DNA of 64,000 nt from NCBI GenBank assembly GCA_016871415.1, contig VHDL01000003.1, positions 106,400 through 170,399 on the forward strand, written 5' to 3'. Source of the DNA: Verrucomicrobiota bacterium. Lineage in GTDB: Bacteria > Verrucomicrobiota > Verrucomicrobiia > Opitutales > UBA953. Shown here one piece after another: positions 33,030-42,011 of this stretch. The notes below the pieces were generated by a model. The model saw only the letters and a list, made by a program, of their open reading frames with translations, ran no database searches and was not told where the DNA came from. How positions within the stretch are numbered: position 1 is the stretch's first letter; each line of letters begins with the position of its first letter. Position numbers and translations under genes: made by a program.

Positions 33030-33515
33030 ATGGGTGAATCCCGACAATGCGCCATCTGCGGTCAACCCGCCACGGTCCATGTCAGCCACATCGCCCAGGG
33101 CAAGATGACCCAGGTCCACTACTGCGAAGCCTGCTCCCAGGGCAAGGGAGCCACAGATCCGGCGGTCTTCAAGCTGGCCGATGTGCTCTCCGCCCAGTCA
33201 GCGTCGCCCTCCTTGCTCTGTCCGTCCTGCGGTTTTTCGGACGTGGATTTCCGCAAGCGCGGCCGTCTCGGCTGCCCCGTCTGCTGGGAGGTCTTCGGCG
33301 ACGCCCTCGGAGGCCTGCTCGCCAAGGTGCAGCATGAGACGGTGCACCATGGCCGGTCACCGGCCGGTTCCGCCGCCGATCCGGCCGTGCTCCGAGCCCG
33401 CATCGAGTCGCTCCGTCGTGAATTGGACGCCGCCGCGCGGGCCGAGGACTTCATGGCCGCCGCGCGGCTGCGCGATGAAATCGGTCGGCTCGAATCCTCC
33501 CTCAAGCCCTCCTGA
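33030..33515 (+). CDS. mcsA: McsA-like zinc-finger activator with UVR motif
   Basis: The 161-residue protein has four Cys pairs: C7/C10 (CAIC), C32/C35 (CEAC), C64/C67 (CPSC) and C82/C85 (CPVC), which should bind two zinc ions. A C-terminal UvrB/UvrC motif helix pair (about 125-158, EDFMAAARLRDEIGRLE) follows. This is the layout of McsA, the activator of the arginine kinase McsB, whose gene starts 2 bases after this stop. ATG 33030 is used rather than GTG 33024, because the candidate transcription start lies between them. Confidence 0.92.
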   Translation: MGESRQCAICGQPATVHVSHIAQGKMTQVHYCEACSQGKGATDPAVFKLADVLSAQSASPSLLCPSCGFSDVDFRKRGRLGCPVCWEVFGDALGGLLAKVQHETVHHGRSPAGSAADPAVLRARIESLRRELDAAARAEDFMAAARLRDEIGRLESSLKPS

Positions 33516-33517
33516 TC

Positions 33518-34591
33518 ATGTCGGTCCGCGACATCCTATCCGCCGAGAACGAGCTGACGCACATGCTCGGCGCCCAGCAGGCCGTGGTGCTCAGCACCCG
33601 CGTCCGGTTGGCCCGCAACCTGGCTGGACTGCCTTTCCCCGGCTGGGCGAAGCCGGCCCAGCGCGAGGAGGTCGCGACACGCTGCCTGCAGGCGCTGACG
33701 GCCCTTCCGCGATTCCGGCGCGGCCACGTCTTCCGCATGCAGGAACTTTCGGACCTCGACCGCGCCGTGCTGGTCGAGCGTCATCTCGTCTCCAAGGAGC
33801 TCGCGGGCGCCAAGACCGGCGCCGCCGTCATCAGCCGTGACCAGACCTGCTCGGTGATGGTTAACGAGGAGGACCATCTGCGCATCCAGGTCGTGAAGGC
33901 CGGCTGGCACCTGCGCAGCGCCTGGCAGCTGGCGGAGCAGCTCGACGACGGGCTCGCCCCGCGGCTCGGCTTCGCCTTTTCCGACCGACTCGGCTACCTC
34001 ACCGCCTGCCCGACCAACGTCGGGACTGGCCTGCGGGCCTCCGCAATGCTCCACCTGCCCGCGCTCTGCCTCTCCGGCCACATGGACAAGGTCACGCGCG
34101 GGCTGGGCCAAGACGGGCTCGCCGTGCGCGGCTGGCTGGGGGAGAGCACCGAGGCTGCCGGCAACGTCTTCCAGATTTCCAATCAGCAGACGCTCGGCCA
34201 CTCGGAGGAGGATATCATGAAGCACCTGTCAGCCTGGATCAAGAGCGTGGTCGAGCAGGAGTGGAACGCGCGGCGCCGGCTCGTCGCCGACGAAGGCGAG
34301 AAGTTTGCGGACCGGCTTGCGCGCTCGCTGGGCGTCCTGCGTCACGCCCGTCTGCTCACCAGCGCGGAGTCCATGAACATGCTTTCCCACCTCCGTCTCG
34401 CCTGCGACATGGGCTGCCTACCGGAGGAGCGTCGCTCGGTCGTGGACCGTCTCATGATCGAAGGCCAGCCCGCGCACGTCCAGGCGCTCACCGGCGCCGA
34501 GCTCGACAGCGACGCGCGGGACGCCCGGCGCGCCGCCGCCGTGCGGGAAGCCCTGGGGGAATTTCCGGAAGTCGGTCCGCCGACGGAGTGA
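33518..34591 (+). CDS. mcsB: Protein-arginine kinase McsB
   Basis: McsB phosphorylates arginine residues and so marks proteins for ClpC-ClpP. The 357-residue ATP:guanido phosphotransferase has STRVRLARN (26-34), the catalytic acidic NEEDHLRIQ (about 116-124), C164 in TACPTNVGTGLR, and the RGWLGE segment (204-209) that forms the phospho-arginine sensor region in Gram-positive McsB. The gene is 2 bases after mcsA; clpC is 7.6 kb upstream. No CtsR repressor gene is seen. It converges with rbfA with a 3-base gap and no terminator in between. Confidence 0.95.
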   Translation: MSVRDILSAENELTHMLGAQQAVVLSTRVRLARNLAGLPFPGWAKPAQREEVATRCLQALTALPRFRRGHVFRMQELSDLDRAVLVERHLVSKELAGAKTGAAVISRDQTCSVMVNEEDHLRIQVVKAGWHLRSAWQLAEQLDDGLAPRLGFAFSDRLGYLTACPTNVGTGLRASAMLHLPALCLSGHMDKVTRGLGQDGLAVRGWLGESTEAAGNVFQISNQQTLGHSEEDIMKHLSAWIKSVVEQEWNARRRLVADEGEKFADRLARSLGVLRHARLLTSAESMNMLSHLRLACDMGCLPEERRSVVDRLMIEGQPAHVQALTGAELDSDARDARRAAAVREALGEFPEVGPPTE

Positions 34592-34594
34592 GGC

Positions 34595-34954
34595 TCAGGC
34601 CCCCTCCTTCGGTCCGTCCTTGCGGGAAAGCTCGTCCAGCATCGCCTGCACGCGCGCAACGCCGCCCGTCACGTCGTCCTCGACGAAGGTCAGTTCGGGG
34701 GTGCTCTTGAGGCCCAGCGTGCGGCCGACCGTCGAGCGCAGCTCGCCCTTGATGCGTCGGAGCAGCGCACGCGCCGCCTTGCCGGCCGCGGCGTCGCCGG
34801 AGACCGCGTAGCCGACGCGCACCTGCCTCAGGTCCGGCGTGACCGCGGCGCGCGTCACCGTGATGAGCGCGGCCTCGGCCGTCCAGCCTTGCCGCAGGGC
34901 GAGGGACACCTCGCGCTGGACGAGTTCGGCGACGCGCAACTGGCGCTGGGACAT
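34595..34954 (-). CDS. rbfA: 30S ribosome-binding factor RbfA
   Basis: The 119-residue protein has the KH-like RbfA fold: RVAELVQREVSLALRQG, then ITVTRAAVTPDLRQVRVGYAV, GKAARALLRRIKGELRSTVG and LKSTPELTFVEDD. It assists maturation of the 16S rRNA 5' end during 30S assembly. It lies 3 bases downstream of infB, completing nusA-infB-rbfA. In most genomes nrnA-truB-ribF would follow next; here they lie 11 kb away. Confidence 0.95.
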   Translation of the reverse strand: MSQRQLRVAELVQREVSLALRQGWTAEAALITVTRAAVTPDLRQVRVGYAVSGDAAAGKAARALLRRIKGELRSTVGRTLGLKSTPELTFVEDDVTGGVARVQAMLDELSRKDGPKEGA

Positions 34955-34957
34955 GGG

Positions 34958-37366
34958 TCAGAGCGAGGGGCGGATCTGGAGCATCTCGACGGCCTCGATG
35001 ACGTCGCCCCCCTCGTAGTCGTCATAGCCGCCCAGCTTGATGCCGCATTCGAAGCCCGCCTTGACCTCGGAGGCATCGTCCTTGAAGCGGCGGAGGGTCT
35101 CGACCGGGCCCTGGTGCACGACCTGGCCCTTGCGGACGAGACGCGCCTTGGCGCCGCGCCGGATGAGCCCCTCGGTGACCATGCAGCCGGCGACCTGGTG
35201 CTCCTTGCCCAGGGGGAAGACTGCGCGCACTTCGGCGGCGCCCAGCTTGTTCTCCCGGATTTCCGGATCGAGCAGCTCGGCCATCGCTTCCTTCACCAGC
35301 GTGATGAGCTCGTAGATGATGTCGTGGGAGACCACGCGCATGCCGGTGCGCTTAAGGTGGGCCTGGACGCCGTTCTCAAGCTTGGTGTCGAAGGCTACGA
35401 TTGAGGCCTTGGCGGCCTCGGCCAGCGCGACGTCGCCCTGCGTGACTGGCCCGACGGAGCCGCCCACGATTTCGAGGCGCACCTTGTCGGACTTGATGTC
35501 GCGCAGGCAGCCGTCGAGGGCCTCGAGGGTGCCGTTGACGTCCGCCTTGAGGAGGACGCGCAGGATCTTCTCCTTGTCCTTCTCGAGGGCCGCCATGAGG
35601 CGGTCGAGGTCGGACATGCCCTGCGTGCCCGCGGGTGCGGGCGCAGGTCCCCGCGCTTCGGCCGCCTTGCGGGCCGCCTGTGCGGCCTCCTCGGCCACGT
35701 CACGGGCCTCGCGTTCGTTCTTCAAGCATTGGAAACGGCTGCCGGGGGAGGGGACGGCGTCCCAACCGAGCACGAGCGCGGGGGCGCCCGGGGCGGCCGA
35801 GGTGAGGCGTCCGCCGCGGTCGTCCATCAACGCGCGCACCTTGCACCAGGTCTCGCCGCAGACGAAGGCGTCGCCGGGCTTGAGGGTTCCCTTCTGCACG
35901 ATCACGGTCGCGGTCGGTCCGCGTCCGGTCTCCATCTGCGACTCGATCACCACGCCCTGCGCCGGGCACTTGGGGTTGGCCTTGAGGTCGAGGACTTCGG
36001 CCTGGAGCAGGATGGATTCAATCAGTTCGTTCATGCCCGTACCCTTGAGCGCGGACACAGAGTTGGTGATGGTCTCGCCGCCCCAGTCCTCGGGCGTGAT
36101 GCCACGCTGCTGCATCTGCTGCTTCACCCGGTCGACGTTGGCGCCCTTGGCGTCGACCTTGTTGACGGCGCAGACGATGGCGCCGGCGTGCTTCTGGGCG
36201 AACTTGAGCGCCTCCTCGGTCTGCGGCATGAAGCCGTCGTCCGCCGCCACGACGAGCACGGCGACGTCGGTCACGCTCGCGCCGCGCTCGCGCATCTTGG
36301 CGAAGGCCGCGTGGCCCGGGGTGTCGAGGAAGGTGACGGAACGCCCCTTGTACTCGGGCTTCTCGCCCTGGTACTTCACGGAGTAGGCGCCGATGTGCTG
36401 CGTGATGCCGCCGGCCTCGCCGGCCACGACGTTGGTCTTGCGGAAGAAGTCGAGCAGGGTGGTCTTGCCGTGGTCGACGTGACCTAGCACGCAGACGACC
36501 GGCGGACGGGGAGCCAGGAGTGCCGGGTCATCCTCATTGGGCTTCTCCTCCTTCTTGACCGGCTGCACGCCCTCGCCGCGGTGACGGATCTCCAGGATGT
36601 AGCCGTGGCGCTCGGCGACCTTGCGTGCGTCGACTTCCTCGATCACGGAGGTGGTGCTCACGACCTTGCCCAGCTCCATCAGGGAGCCGATGACCTGAAA
36701 GGGCTTCAGGTTCAAGGCGATCGCGAAGTCGCGCACGACGATCGGCGGGCGGACGGTGATGGCGCCCCTGCTGCCGGGGGCGACCGGTCCCGGCGAGGCG
36801 GGTCTGCCCACGACCGGAGTCACGGGCGCGCGGACGATCGGGGGCGGGGTCGCCGGCCGGTTGGCGGCGGGCGTGCTCACGACCACTGGAGGGAGGTCGG
36901 CCCTGGGCGCGGAGGGGCGGGGCGGCAGGGGAGGCGGGGTCGCGGGGCGGGGAGGCGCGGCCGGCGAGGGGGTGGGCGTCCGCAAGGACGGCGTGACCGG
37001 CGAGGCGGGCTTGGGCGCGGACACAACGGGCGCCGGCGTGACCGGCGGAACGGGCTTCGCGGGCTCCGGCGCCTTGGGCTGCTCGGCCGCGGGCTCCGGT
37101 TCCGGCTCGGGCGCCCTCTTCGGCAGCTTGTCGCCGGCGAACTTCATGAAGTCGTCGCGGATGAACTTCGGGAAGTTGTTCGAGGCAGCCGGCTTCTTGC
37201 CTTCGTTGTAGACGTAGACCTTGAAGTCTGGGTGGGCGTCCACGAACAGGTCCACGAGCGCGAGCAGCGCCTTGACCTCGACGCCGAGCTCCTTGGCCAC
37301 GTCGTTGTAACGGGCCGTCGTCGCCTTCTTGGCGGCGGCTTCAGGCTTCTTCTTCTTGTCGGTCAT
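34958..37366 (-). CDS. infB: Translation initiation factor IF-2
   Basis: IF-2 is the GTPase that places initiator tRNA on the ribosome. The 802-residue protein has an N-terminal IF2-N-like helix (YNDVAKELGVEVKAL), a long Pro/Ala-rich linker (about 85-205), a second IF2-N module (VRDFAIALNLKPFQVIGSLM), then the G domain with GHVDHGKTT (295-303), DTPGHAAF and NKVD, and domains II-IV. Its length is shorter than the E. coli alpha form. It lies 44 bases after nusA and 3 bases before rbfA. Confidence 0.97.
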   Translation of the reverse strand: MTDKKKKPEAAAKKATTARYNDVAKELGVEVKALLALVDLFVDAHPDFKVYVYNEGKKPAASNNFPKFIRDDFMKFAGDKLPKRAPEPEPEPAAEQPKAPEPAKPVPPVTPAPVVSAPKPASPVTPSLRTPTPSPAAPPRPATPPPLPPRPSAPRADLPPVVVSTPAANRPATPPPIVRAPVTPVVGRPASPGPVAPGSRGAITVRPPIVVRDFAIALNLKPFQVIGSLMELGKVVSTTSVIEEVDARKVAERHGYILEIRHRGEGVQPVKKEEKPNEDDPALLAPRPPVVCVLGHVDHGKTTLLDFFRKTNVVAGEAGGITQHIGAYSVKYQGEKPEYKGRSVTFLDTPGHAAFAKMRERGASVTDVAVLVVAADDGFMPQTEEALKFAQKHAGAIVCAVNKVDAKGANVDRVKQQMQQRGITPEDWGGETITNSVSALKGTGMNELIESILLQAEVLDLKANPKCPAQGVVIESQMETGRGPTATVIVQKGTLKPGDAFVCGETWCKVRALMDDRGGRLTSAAPGAPALVLGWDAVPSPGSRFQCLKNEREARDVAEEAAQAARKAAEARGPAPAPAGTQGMSDLDRLMAALEKDKEKILRVLLKADVNGTLEALDGCLRDIKSDKVRLEIVGGSVGPVTQGDVALAEAAKASIVAFDTKLENGVQAHLKRTGMRVVSHDIIYELITLVKEAMAELLDPEIRENKLGAAEVRAVFPLGKEHQVAGCMVTEGLIRRGAKARLVRKGQVVHQGPVETLRRFKDDASEVKAGFECGIKLGGYDDYEGGDVIEAVEMLQIRPSL

Positions 37367-37410
37367 GCGGCGTCCGTTCGGGGGTCGGGGCTGGTTGTTG
37401 GTCCGGGGAA

Positions 37411-38661
37411 TCAGGAACGGGCCGCCTTGGCGACGGCGGCCAGGAAGGTCTCGATCTCCTCGGCCGGGATGTCGGTGCCTTCGAAGTCCGCGGCGCTGAG
37501 TCCGGCGACGGCTCCGAGGTCCGCGATGCCGAGGGCGACGAACTTAGCGACGAGGTCGAAGGGCAGGCCGAGCTGCTCGCTGAGGCGCTGGGCGCGCTCG
37601 CCGAGCTGCTGTTCCTGGGATTCAGGCACGTTGGCGGCCTTCGTGATGTCCAGACCCCAGCCCATCAGCTTGCCCGTGAGCCGGGCATTCCGGCCCTTGC
37701 TGCCGATGGCGATGCGCATGTCTTCGTCCTCGACCTCGAAATGGATGATGCGGCGGGACTCGTCGACCCGCACGTTGCGCGGGCGGGCGGGGCGGATGGC
37801 CTCCTCGAGCAGCTTGAGCGGTTCGTCGTGCCAGCGGATGATGTCGATCTTCTCGCCGCCGAGCTCCTTGACGATGTTGCGCACGCGGGCGCCGCGGGCG
37901 CCAACACAGGCGCCGACGGGGTCTACCTTGGAGTCCTTGGAATGCACGGCCACCTTGGTGCGGTAGCCCGGATCGCGCGCCAGCTTGCGCACCTCGACGG
38001 TCCCGTCGGCGATCTCGGCCACCTCGAGCTGGAGGAGGCGGTGCACGAAGCGGTCGTCGGAACGGGAGAGCACGAACTCGCGGCCGCGCTGCGGGTCGTC
38101 CTTGATCTCCTTGAGCAGGCAGCGGATTCGGTCGCCGGTGCGGAATTCGTCCCCGTGGCAGCGCTCGCGCTGGGTCAGCAAGGCCTCGGCGGTGCCCAGC
38201 TCGATGACGACGTTGCCCCGCTCGGTACGGCGGACGGTGCCGGTGACGATGTCGCCGACCTTGTCTTTGTACTCGGCGAAGACCTGGTCCTTCTCGATCT
38301 TGCGGAGCCTCTGGTTGAGCAGCTGCTGGGTGGTCTTGGCCGCGATGCGGCCGAGTTCGGCCACGGCGATGGGCTTGCGGACGAACTCCCCGGCCACGGC
38401 CTTCTCATCGAACTCGCGCGCCAGGACGGTGTTCATCTCGGTCTTCTCGTCCGAGACGGAGTCGGTCACGCGGTAGACGATGAAGGCCTCGAGCTTCCCC
38501 TCTTTGGCGTCGGCCTTCACCTCGACGTTGTGTCCGGCCATGATGGACTTCTCGACGGAGGAGCGGATGGCCTCTTGGATGAGGTCGCAGGCCTCCTGCC
38601 GCGGGATGTGCTTCTCTTTCTCGAGGTACTGGAGGAAGGGCTTGATGTCGACGCTGCTCAT
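37411..38661 (-). CDS. nusA: Transcription termination/antitermination factor NusA
   Basis: The 416-residue protein has the NusA N-terminal RNA-polymerase domain (EACDLIQEAIRSSVEK...), an S1 domain (about 130-200, DIVTGTVRRTERGNVVIELG), and two KH domains with DPVGACVGARGARVRNI and IAIGSKGRNARLTGKLMGW. A short C-terminal helix-hairpin-helix region follows (VALGIADLGAVAGLSAADFE). It modulates pausing and termination. ATG 38661 is supported by the standard N terminus (MSSVDIKPFL). It heads nusA-infB-rbfA; rimP and ylxR, often in this operon, are not here. Confidence 0.96.
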   Translation of the reverse strand: MSSVDIKPFLQYLEKEKHIPRQEACDLIQEAIRSSVEKSIMAGHNVEVKADAKEGKLEAFIVYRVTDSVSDEKTEMNTVLAREFDEKAVAGEFVRKPIAVAELGRIAAKTTQQLLNQRLRKIEKDQVFAEYKDKVGDIVTGTVRRTERGNVVIELGTAEALLTQRERCHGDEFRTGDRIRCLLKEIKDDPQRGREFVLSRSDDRFVHRLLQLEVAEIADGTVEVRKLARDPGYRTKVAVHSKDSKVDPVGACVGARGARVRNIVKELGGEKIDIIRWHDEPLKLLEEAIRPARPRNVRVDESRRIIHFEVEDEDMRIAIGSKGRNARLTGKLMGWGLDITKAANVPESQEQQLGERAQRLSEQLGLPFDLVAKFVALGIADLGAVAGLSAADFEGTDIPAEEIETFLAAVAKAARS

Positions 38662-38691
38662 GTTGGGTGCGGTTGGTTGGAAGAAGGGGAC

Positions 38692-38719
38692 AAAAAAGGC
38701 GGGTCCAGCAGGACCCACC
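38692..38719 (-). terminator. Terminator-like hairpin in the nusA leader (possible attenuator)
   Basis: Read on the minus strand, GGTGGGTCC (38711-38719), loop TGCT, GGACCCGCC (38698-38706) and six T residues (38692-38697) make a classical Rho-independent terminator with one mismatch. It sits about 30 bases before the nusA start and no minus-strand gene lies immediately upstream, so it should act on the nusA leader itself. Confidence 0.65.
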
Positions 38720-38832
38720 TTGGTGAAGGTGACTACCCCCGACTGTGCGACGCCCGCCCCCGATGTCAAGGCCGCACGCCGGGCCGTCAGGGTTCCGCTT
38801 GCCCCCGCCCGCCGGGTCGGGACGCTGGAGGC

Positions 38833-40509
38833 ATGGCCGACGAAAAGGTGATCTTCACGATGACCGGGGTGACCAAGCACTTCGAGCGTAAGCCGGTCTT
38901 CCGCGACATCTCCCTCTCCTACTACTACGGGGCCAAGATCGGCGTGCTGGGGCTCAACGGCTCGGGCAAGTCGACGCTCCTGCGCATCATGGCCGGCGAG
39001 GACGCCGAGTTCGACGGTTCCATCAGCCGCGTGCCAGGGCATTCCCTCGGCTACCTCGCGCAGGAGCCCAGGCTCGACGAGTCGCTCACGGTTCAGGCGT
39101 GCGTGATGCAGGCCGCCGCCCCGATGAGGGCGCTGCTCGACGAGTATGACGACACGTTCGTGCAGGTCTCGGAGACGGATGACGCCAAGGAGCAGGAGCG
39201 CATCCTAGCCCGCCAGGCGGAGATCCAGTCGATCCTCGACACGAAGGGCGGTTGGGACCTCGATGCACGCATCGAGATGGCGATGGACGCCCTGCGCTGC
39301 CCGCCGGGCGACGCGCAGGTCTCCTCCCTCTCCGGGGGCGAGAAGCGGCGGGTGGCCCTCTGCCGTCTGCTGCTGATGGAGCCGGACATCCTGCTGCTCG
39401 ACGAGCCCACCAATCATCTGGACGCCGACACGGTCGCCTGGCTGGAACGCCACCTCCAAGGCTACAAGGGAACGGTGATCGCCATCACGCACGACCGGTA
39501 CTTTCTCGACAACGTCGCGGGCTGGATTCTGGAGCTGGACCGCGGACGCGGTATCCCCTGGAAGGGCAACTACTCCTCCTGGCTCGAGCAGAAGCGCAGG
39601 CGGCTGGAAGCGGAGGAGAAGCAGTCCGCCGCACGCTCCCGTTCGATGGAGCGCGAGCGCGAGTGGGCCGCCTCCTCGCCCAAGGCGCGCGTGGCCAAGA
39701 ACAAGGCGCGTCTCCGCGCCTACGAGCAGATGCTCACGCAAGATCAGAACCAGCAGGAAAAGGCGGCGGAGATCTGGATCCCGCCCGGCCCCCGGCTCGG
39801 CGGCGCGGTCATCGAGGCCCGCGGGCTCGCGAAGGGCTACGGCGACCGGCTCCTCATGGAGGGGGTGGATTTCTCGCTGCCCGCGGGCGGCATCGTGGGC
39901 GTCATCGGACCCAACGGCGCCGGCAAGACGACGCTCTTCCGCATGATCACGGGACAGGAGCGGCCCGACGCCGGCACGCTCACGCTCGGAGACACGGTCA
40001 GGATTGCCTACGTCGACCAGACGCGCGACGCACTGCCCGCCGAGGCGCCGCTCTGGTCGGCGATCTCCGACGGCCAGGAGATGGTGCACCTGGGTAAGGT
40101 GATGGTGCCGGCCCGCGCCTACGCGGCGCGGTTCGGCTTCACGGGGGACGTGCAGCAGCGTAAGGTCGGCGTGATGTCGGGCGGCGAGCGCAACCGCATC
40201 CATCTGGCCCGGCTCATCAGGTCGGGCGCCAACGTGCTGCTGCTCGACGAGCCGACCAATGACCTCGACGTGAACACGATCCGCGCGCTGGAGGACGCGC
40301 TCGAAGGATTCGCGGGATGCGCGGTGATTGTCACCCATGACCGCTGGTTCCTCGACCGGGTGGCGACGCACATCATGGCCTTCGAAGGCGACAGCCGCGT
40401 CGTCTGGCACGAGGGCAATTACGCCGACTACCTCGAGGACCGCCGTCGCCGTCTCGGCCTGGAGTCCGACACGCCGCGCCGTCCCAAGTACCGGCGCTTC
40501 ACGCGCTGA
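38833..40509 (+). CDS. ettA: ABC-F translation factor EttA
   Basis: The 558-residue protein has two ABC ATPase domains and no transmembrane segment. Domain 1: GLNGSGKST (40-48), LSGGEKRRV and LLLDEPTNHLD; domain 2: GPNGAGKTT, MSGGERNRI and LLLDEPTNDLD. Between them a charged linker (EREWAASSPKARVAKNKARL) is the P-site-tRNA interaction motif of EttA, which gates the first elongation steps according to ATP/ADP ratio. The length fits (about 555). The real start is ATG 38833; the frame is open far upstream only because of GC bias. Its 3' end overlaps malQ by 11 bases, convergent. Confidence 0.93.
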   Translation: MADEKVIFTMTGVTKHFERKPVFRDISLSYYYGAKIGVLGLNGSGKSTLLRIMAGEDAEFDGSISRVPGHSLGYLAQEPRLDESLTVQACVMQAAAPMRALLDEYDDTFVQVSETDDAKEQERILARQAEIQSILDTKGGWDLDARIEMAMDALRCPPGDAQVSSLSGGEKRRVALCRLLLMEPDILLLDEPTNHLDADTVAWLERHLQGYKGTVIAITHDRYFLDNVAGWILELDRGRGIPWKGNYSSWLEQKRRRLEAEEKQSAARSRSMEREREWAASSPKARVAKNKARLRAYEQMLTQDQNQQEKAAEIWIPPGPRLGGAVIEARGLAKGYGDRLLMEGVDFSLPAGGIVGVIGPNGAGKTTLFRMITGQERPDAGTLTLGDTVRIAYVDQTRDALPAEAPLWSAISDGQEMVHLGKVMVPARAYAARFGFTGDVQQRKVGVMSGGERNRIHLARLIRSGANVLLLDEPTNDLDVNTIRALEDALEGFAGCAVIVTHDRWFLDRVATHIMAFEGDSRVVWHEGNYADYLEDRRRRLGLESDTPRRPKYRRFTR

Positions 40510-42010
40510 GCCGGCCGCAGGACCGCAGAAGGACGCGCAGGTCCGCCGGCTTCGACTCCAGTCGTCCCCGGTGCTGCGCGGTCATGCGCCACCGCCAGTT
40601 TCCATCCGCACGTCCCGGAGAATTGAAGCGAGCCGCGCCTCCGAGTCCGAGCAGGTCCTGCGCGGGCAGGAAGGCCGCCACGGCCGGTGAGGATAGCACG
40701 GAGCGCACAAGGTCGTCGGCCGAGGGGTCGCGGCCGCGGAAGGCTTCCCTTAGCGCGCGGCGTTCCGCCTCAGAAGCCGCATCCAGCCAGCCCACGAGGG
40801 TGTCGTTGTCATGGGTGCCGGTGTAGGCGACGCGGTCCTCGGTCACGTTCTCGGGATGATGGGCGTTACCTTCCTTGGGATCGCCGAAGCCAAACTGAAG
40901 CACGGACATCCCGGGCAGGCCGGCCTCCTTGCGCAGGACTTCGACGCCCGGCGAGAGCATGCCGAGGTCCTCCGCTACCAGCGGCGCGTCACCCATGGCC
41001 TTAATGAACGCCATGCCGGGTCCGTCGAGCCATTCGCCTCCGCGCGCGTCGGCGGCTCCGGCGGGTACGCTCCAGTAGTCATGCAAACCGCGGAAGTGAT
41101 CGATGCGCACGGCGTCGAACCGGCCGAGGTCGTGCCGCACGCGCGACCGCCACCAGGCGAAGCCGTCCTCGGCGTGCTTCTCCCAGCGGTACAGGGGATT
41201 ACCCCAGAGCTGGCCGTCCGCGCAGAAGTAGTCGGGCGGGACGCCGGCGACCGCCCGCGGGCGGCCGGCCTCGTCGAGGTCGAACAACGCGGGGCGCGCC
41301 CAGGCGTCGCAGCCGTCGGCTGAGACGTAGATGGGCTCGTCGCCGAAGATGCGCACGCCTCGCCCGGACGCGTGCTCGCGGAGCCGGGCGAACTGGAGGG
41401 CGAAGAGATACTGCAGGGCCGCCGCACGCTCCGCCGCCTCAGGGTCGGATGCGCAGGAACGGTCCCAGGCCGACGGCGGGCAGAAGGCGTGCCGCTCGCG
41501 CTGCGCCATGAAACGAGCCCAGTCCTCCAGCCAGCCCTGCTCCCTCTCGCGGAACGCGGCGTAGGCCCGGTCCGAACGAAGGGCCGAGGCGGCGCGTCCG
41601 GCGGCGCGGTCCAGCGTCGGCCGGAGTTCTGTCCACAGCCTGCCGTAGTCGGTGTCGGCGTCGCGGCCCCTGGCCAGGGCCGAAGTCTCCGCCTCGGTGA
41701 GCAGGCCGTCCTCCCTCAGGCCGCGGAGGTCGAGCAGGTAAGGGTTGCCCGCGAAGACGGACAGCGCCTGGTAGGGCGAGTCACCGTAACCGGTCGGACC
41801 GAGGGGGCAGACCTGCCACCACCCGAAGCCGGCTTCGGCCAGCAGGTCGATGAAGGCGTGCGCCTCCTCTCCGAGCGAGCCCACGGGGCCGGCGCCGGCG
41901 AGTGAAGTCGGGTGCGCCAGCACCCCGGCGGACCGGCGAGCGAAGGCCTTGCAGCGAAAGGTCTCCCGGCTGACCGCGGGCACGGACGCCGGGGCCGCGG
42001 ACTTGGCCAT
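40499..42010 (-). CDS. malQ: 4-alpha-glucanotransferase (amylomaltase)
   Basis: The 503-residue GH77 enzyme transfers alpha-1,4-glucan chains. Family motifs visible: WWQVCPLGPTGYGDSPYQ near the N terminus, the FGDEPIYVSADGCD loop, VRIDHFRG (catalytic Asp nucleophile region), VAEDLG (acid/base Glu region) and YTGTHDNDTLVGW (third carboxylate). It follows the PPIase gene by one base on the same strand, the last gene of mfd-PPIase-malQ. No glycogen synthase or phosphorylase gene is in the window. Confidence 0.95.
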   Translation of the reverse strand: MAKSAAPASVPAVSRETFRCKAFARRSAGVLAHPTSLAGAGPVGSLGEEAHAFIDLLAEAGFGWWQVCPLGPTGYGDSPYQALSVFAGNPYLLDLRGLREDGLLTEAETSALARGRDADTDYGRLWTELRPTLDRAAGRAASALRSDRAYAAFREREQGWLEDWARFMAQRERHAFCPPSAWDRSCASDPEAAERAAALQYLFALQFARLREHASGRGVRIFGDEPIYVSADGCDAWARPALFDLDEAGRPRAVAGVPPDYFCADGQLWGNPLYRWEKHAEDGFAWWRSRVRHDLGRFDAVRIDHFRGLHDYWSVPAGAADARGGEWLDGPGMAFIKAMGDAPLVAEDLGMLSPGVEVLRKEAGLPGMSVLQFGFGDPKEGNAHHPENVTEDRVAYTGTHDNDTLVGWLDAASEAERRALREAFRGRDPSADDLVRSVLSSPAVAAFLPAQDLLGLGGAARFNSPGRADGNWRWRMTAQHRGRLESKPADLRVLLRSCGRLSA

Positions 42011-42011
42011 C

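Noticed and set aside
37741..38832. Long N-terminal extension of the ettA frame, antisense to nusA
   Set aside because: The family's N terminus begins exactly at ATG 38833, and the upstream part is a low-complexity mirror of nusA.
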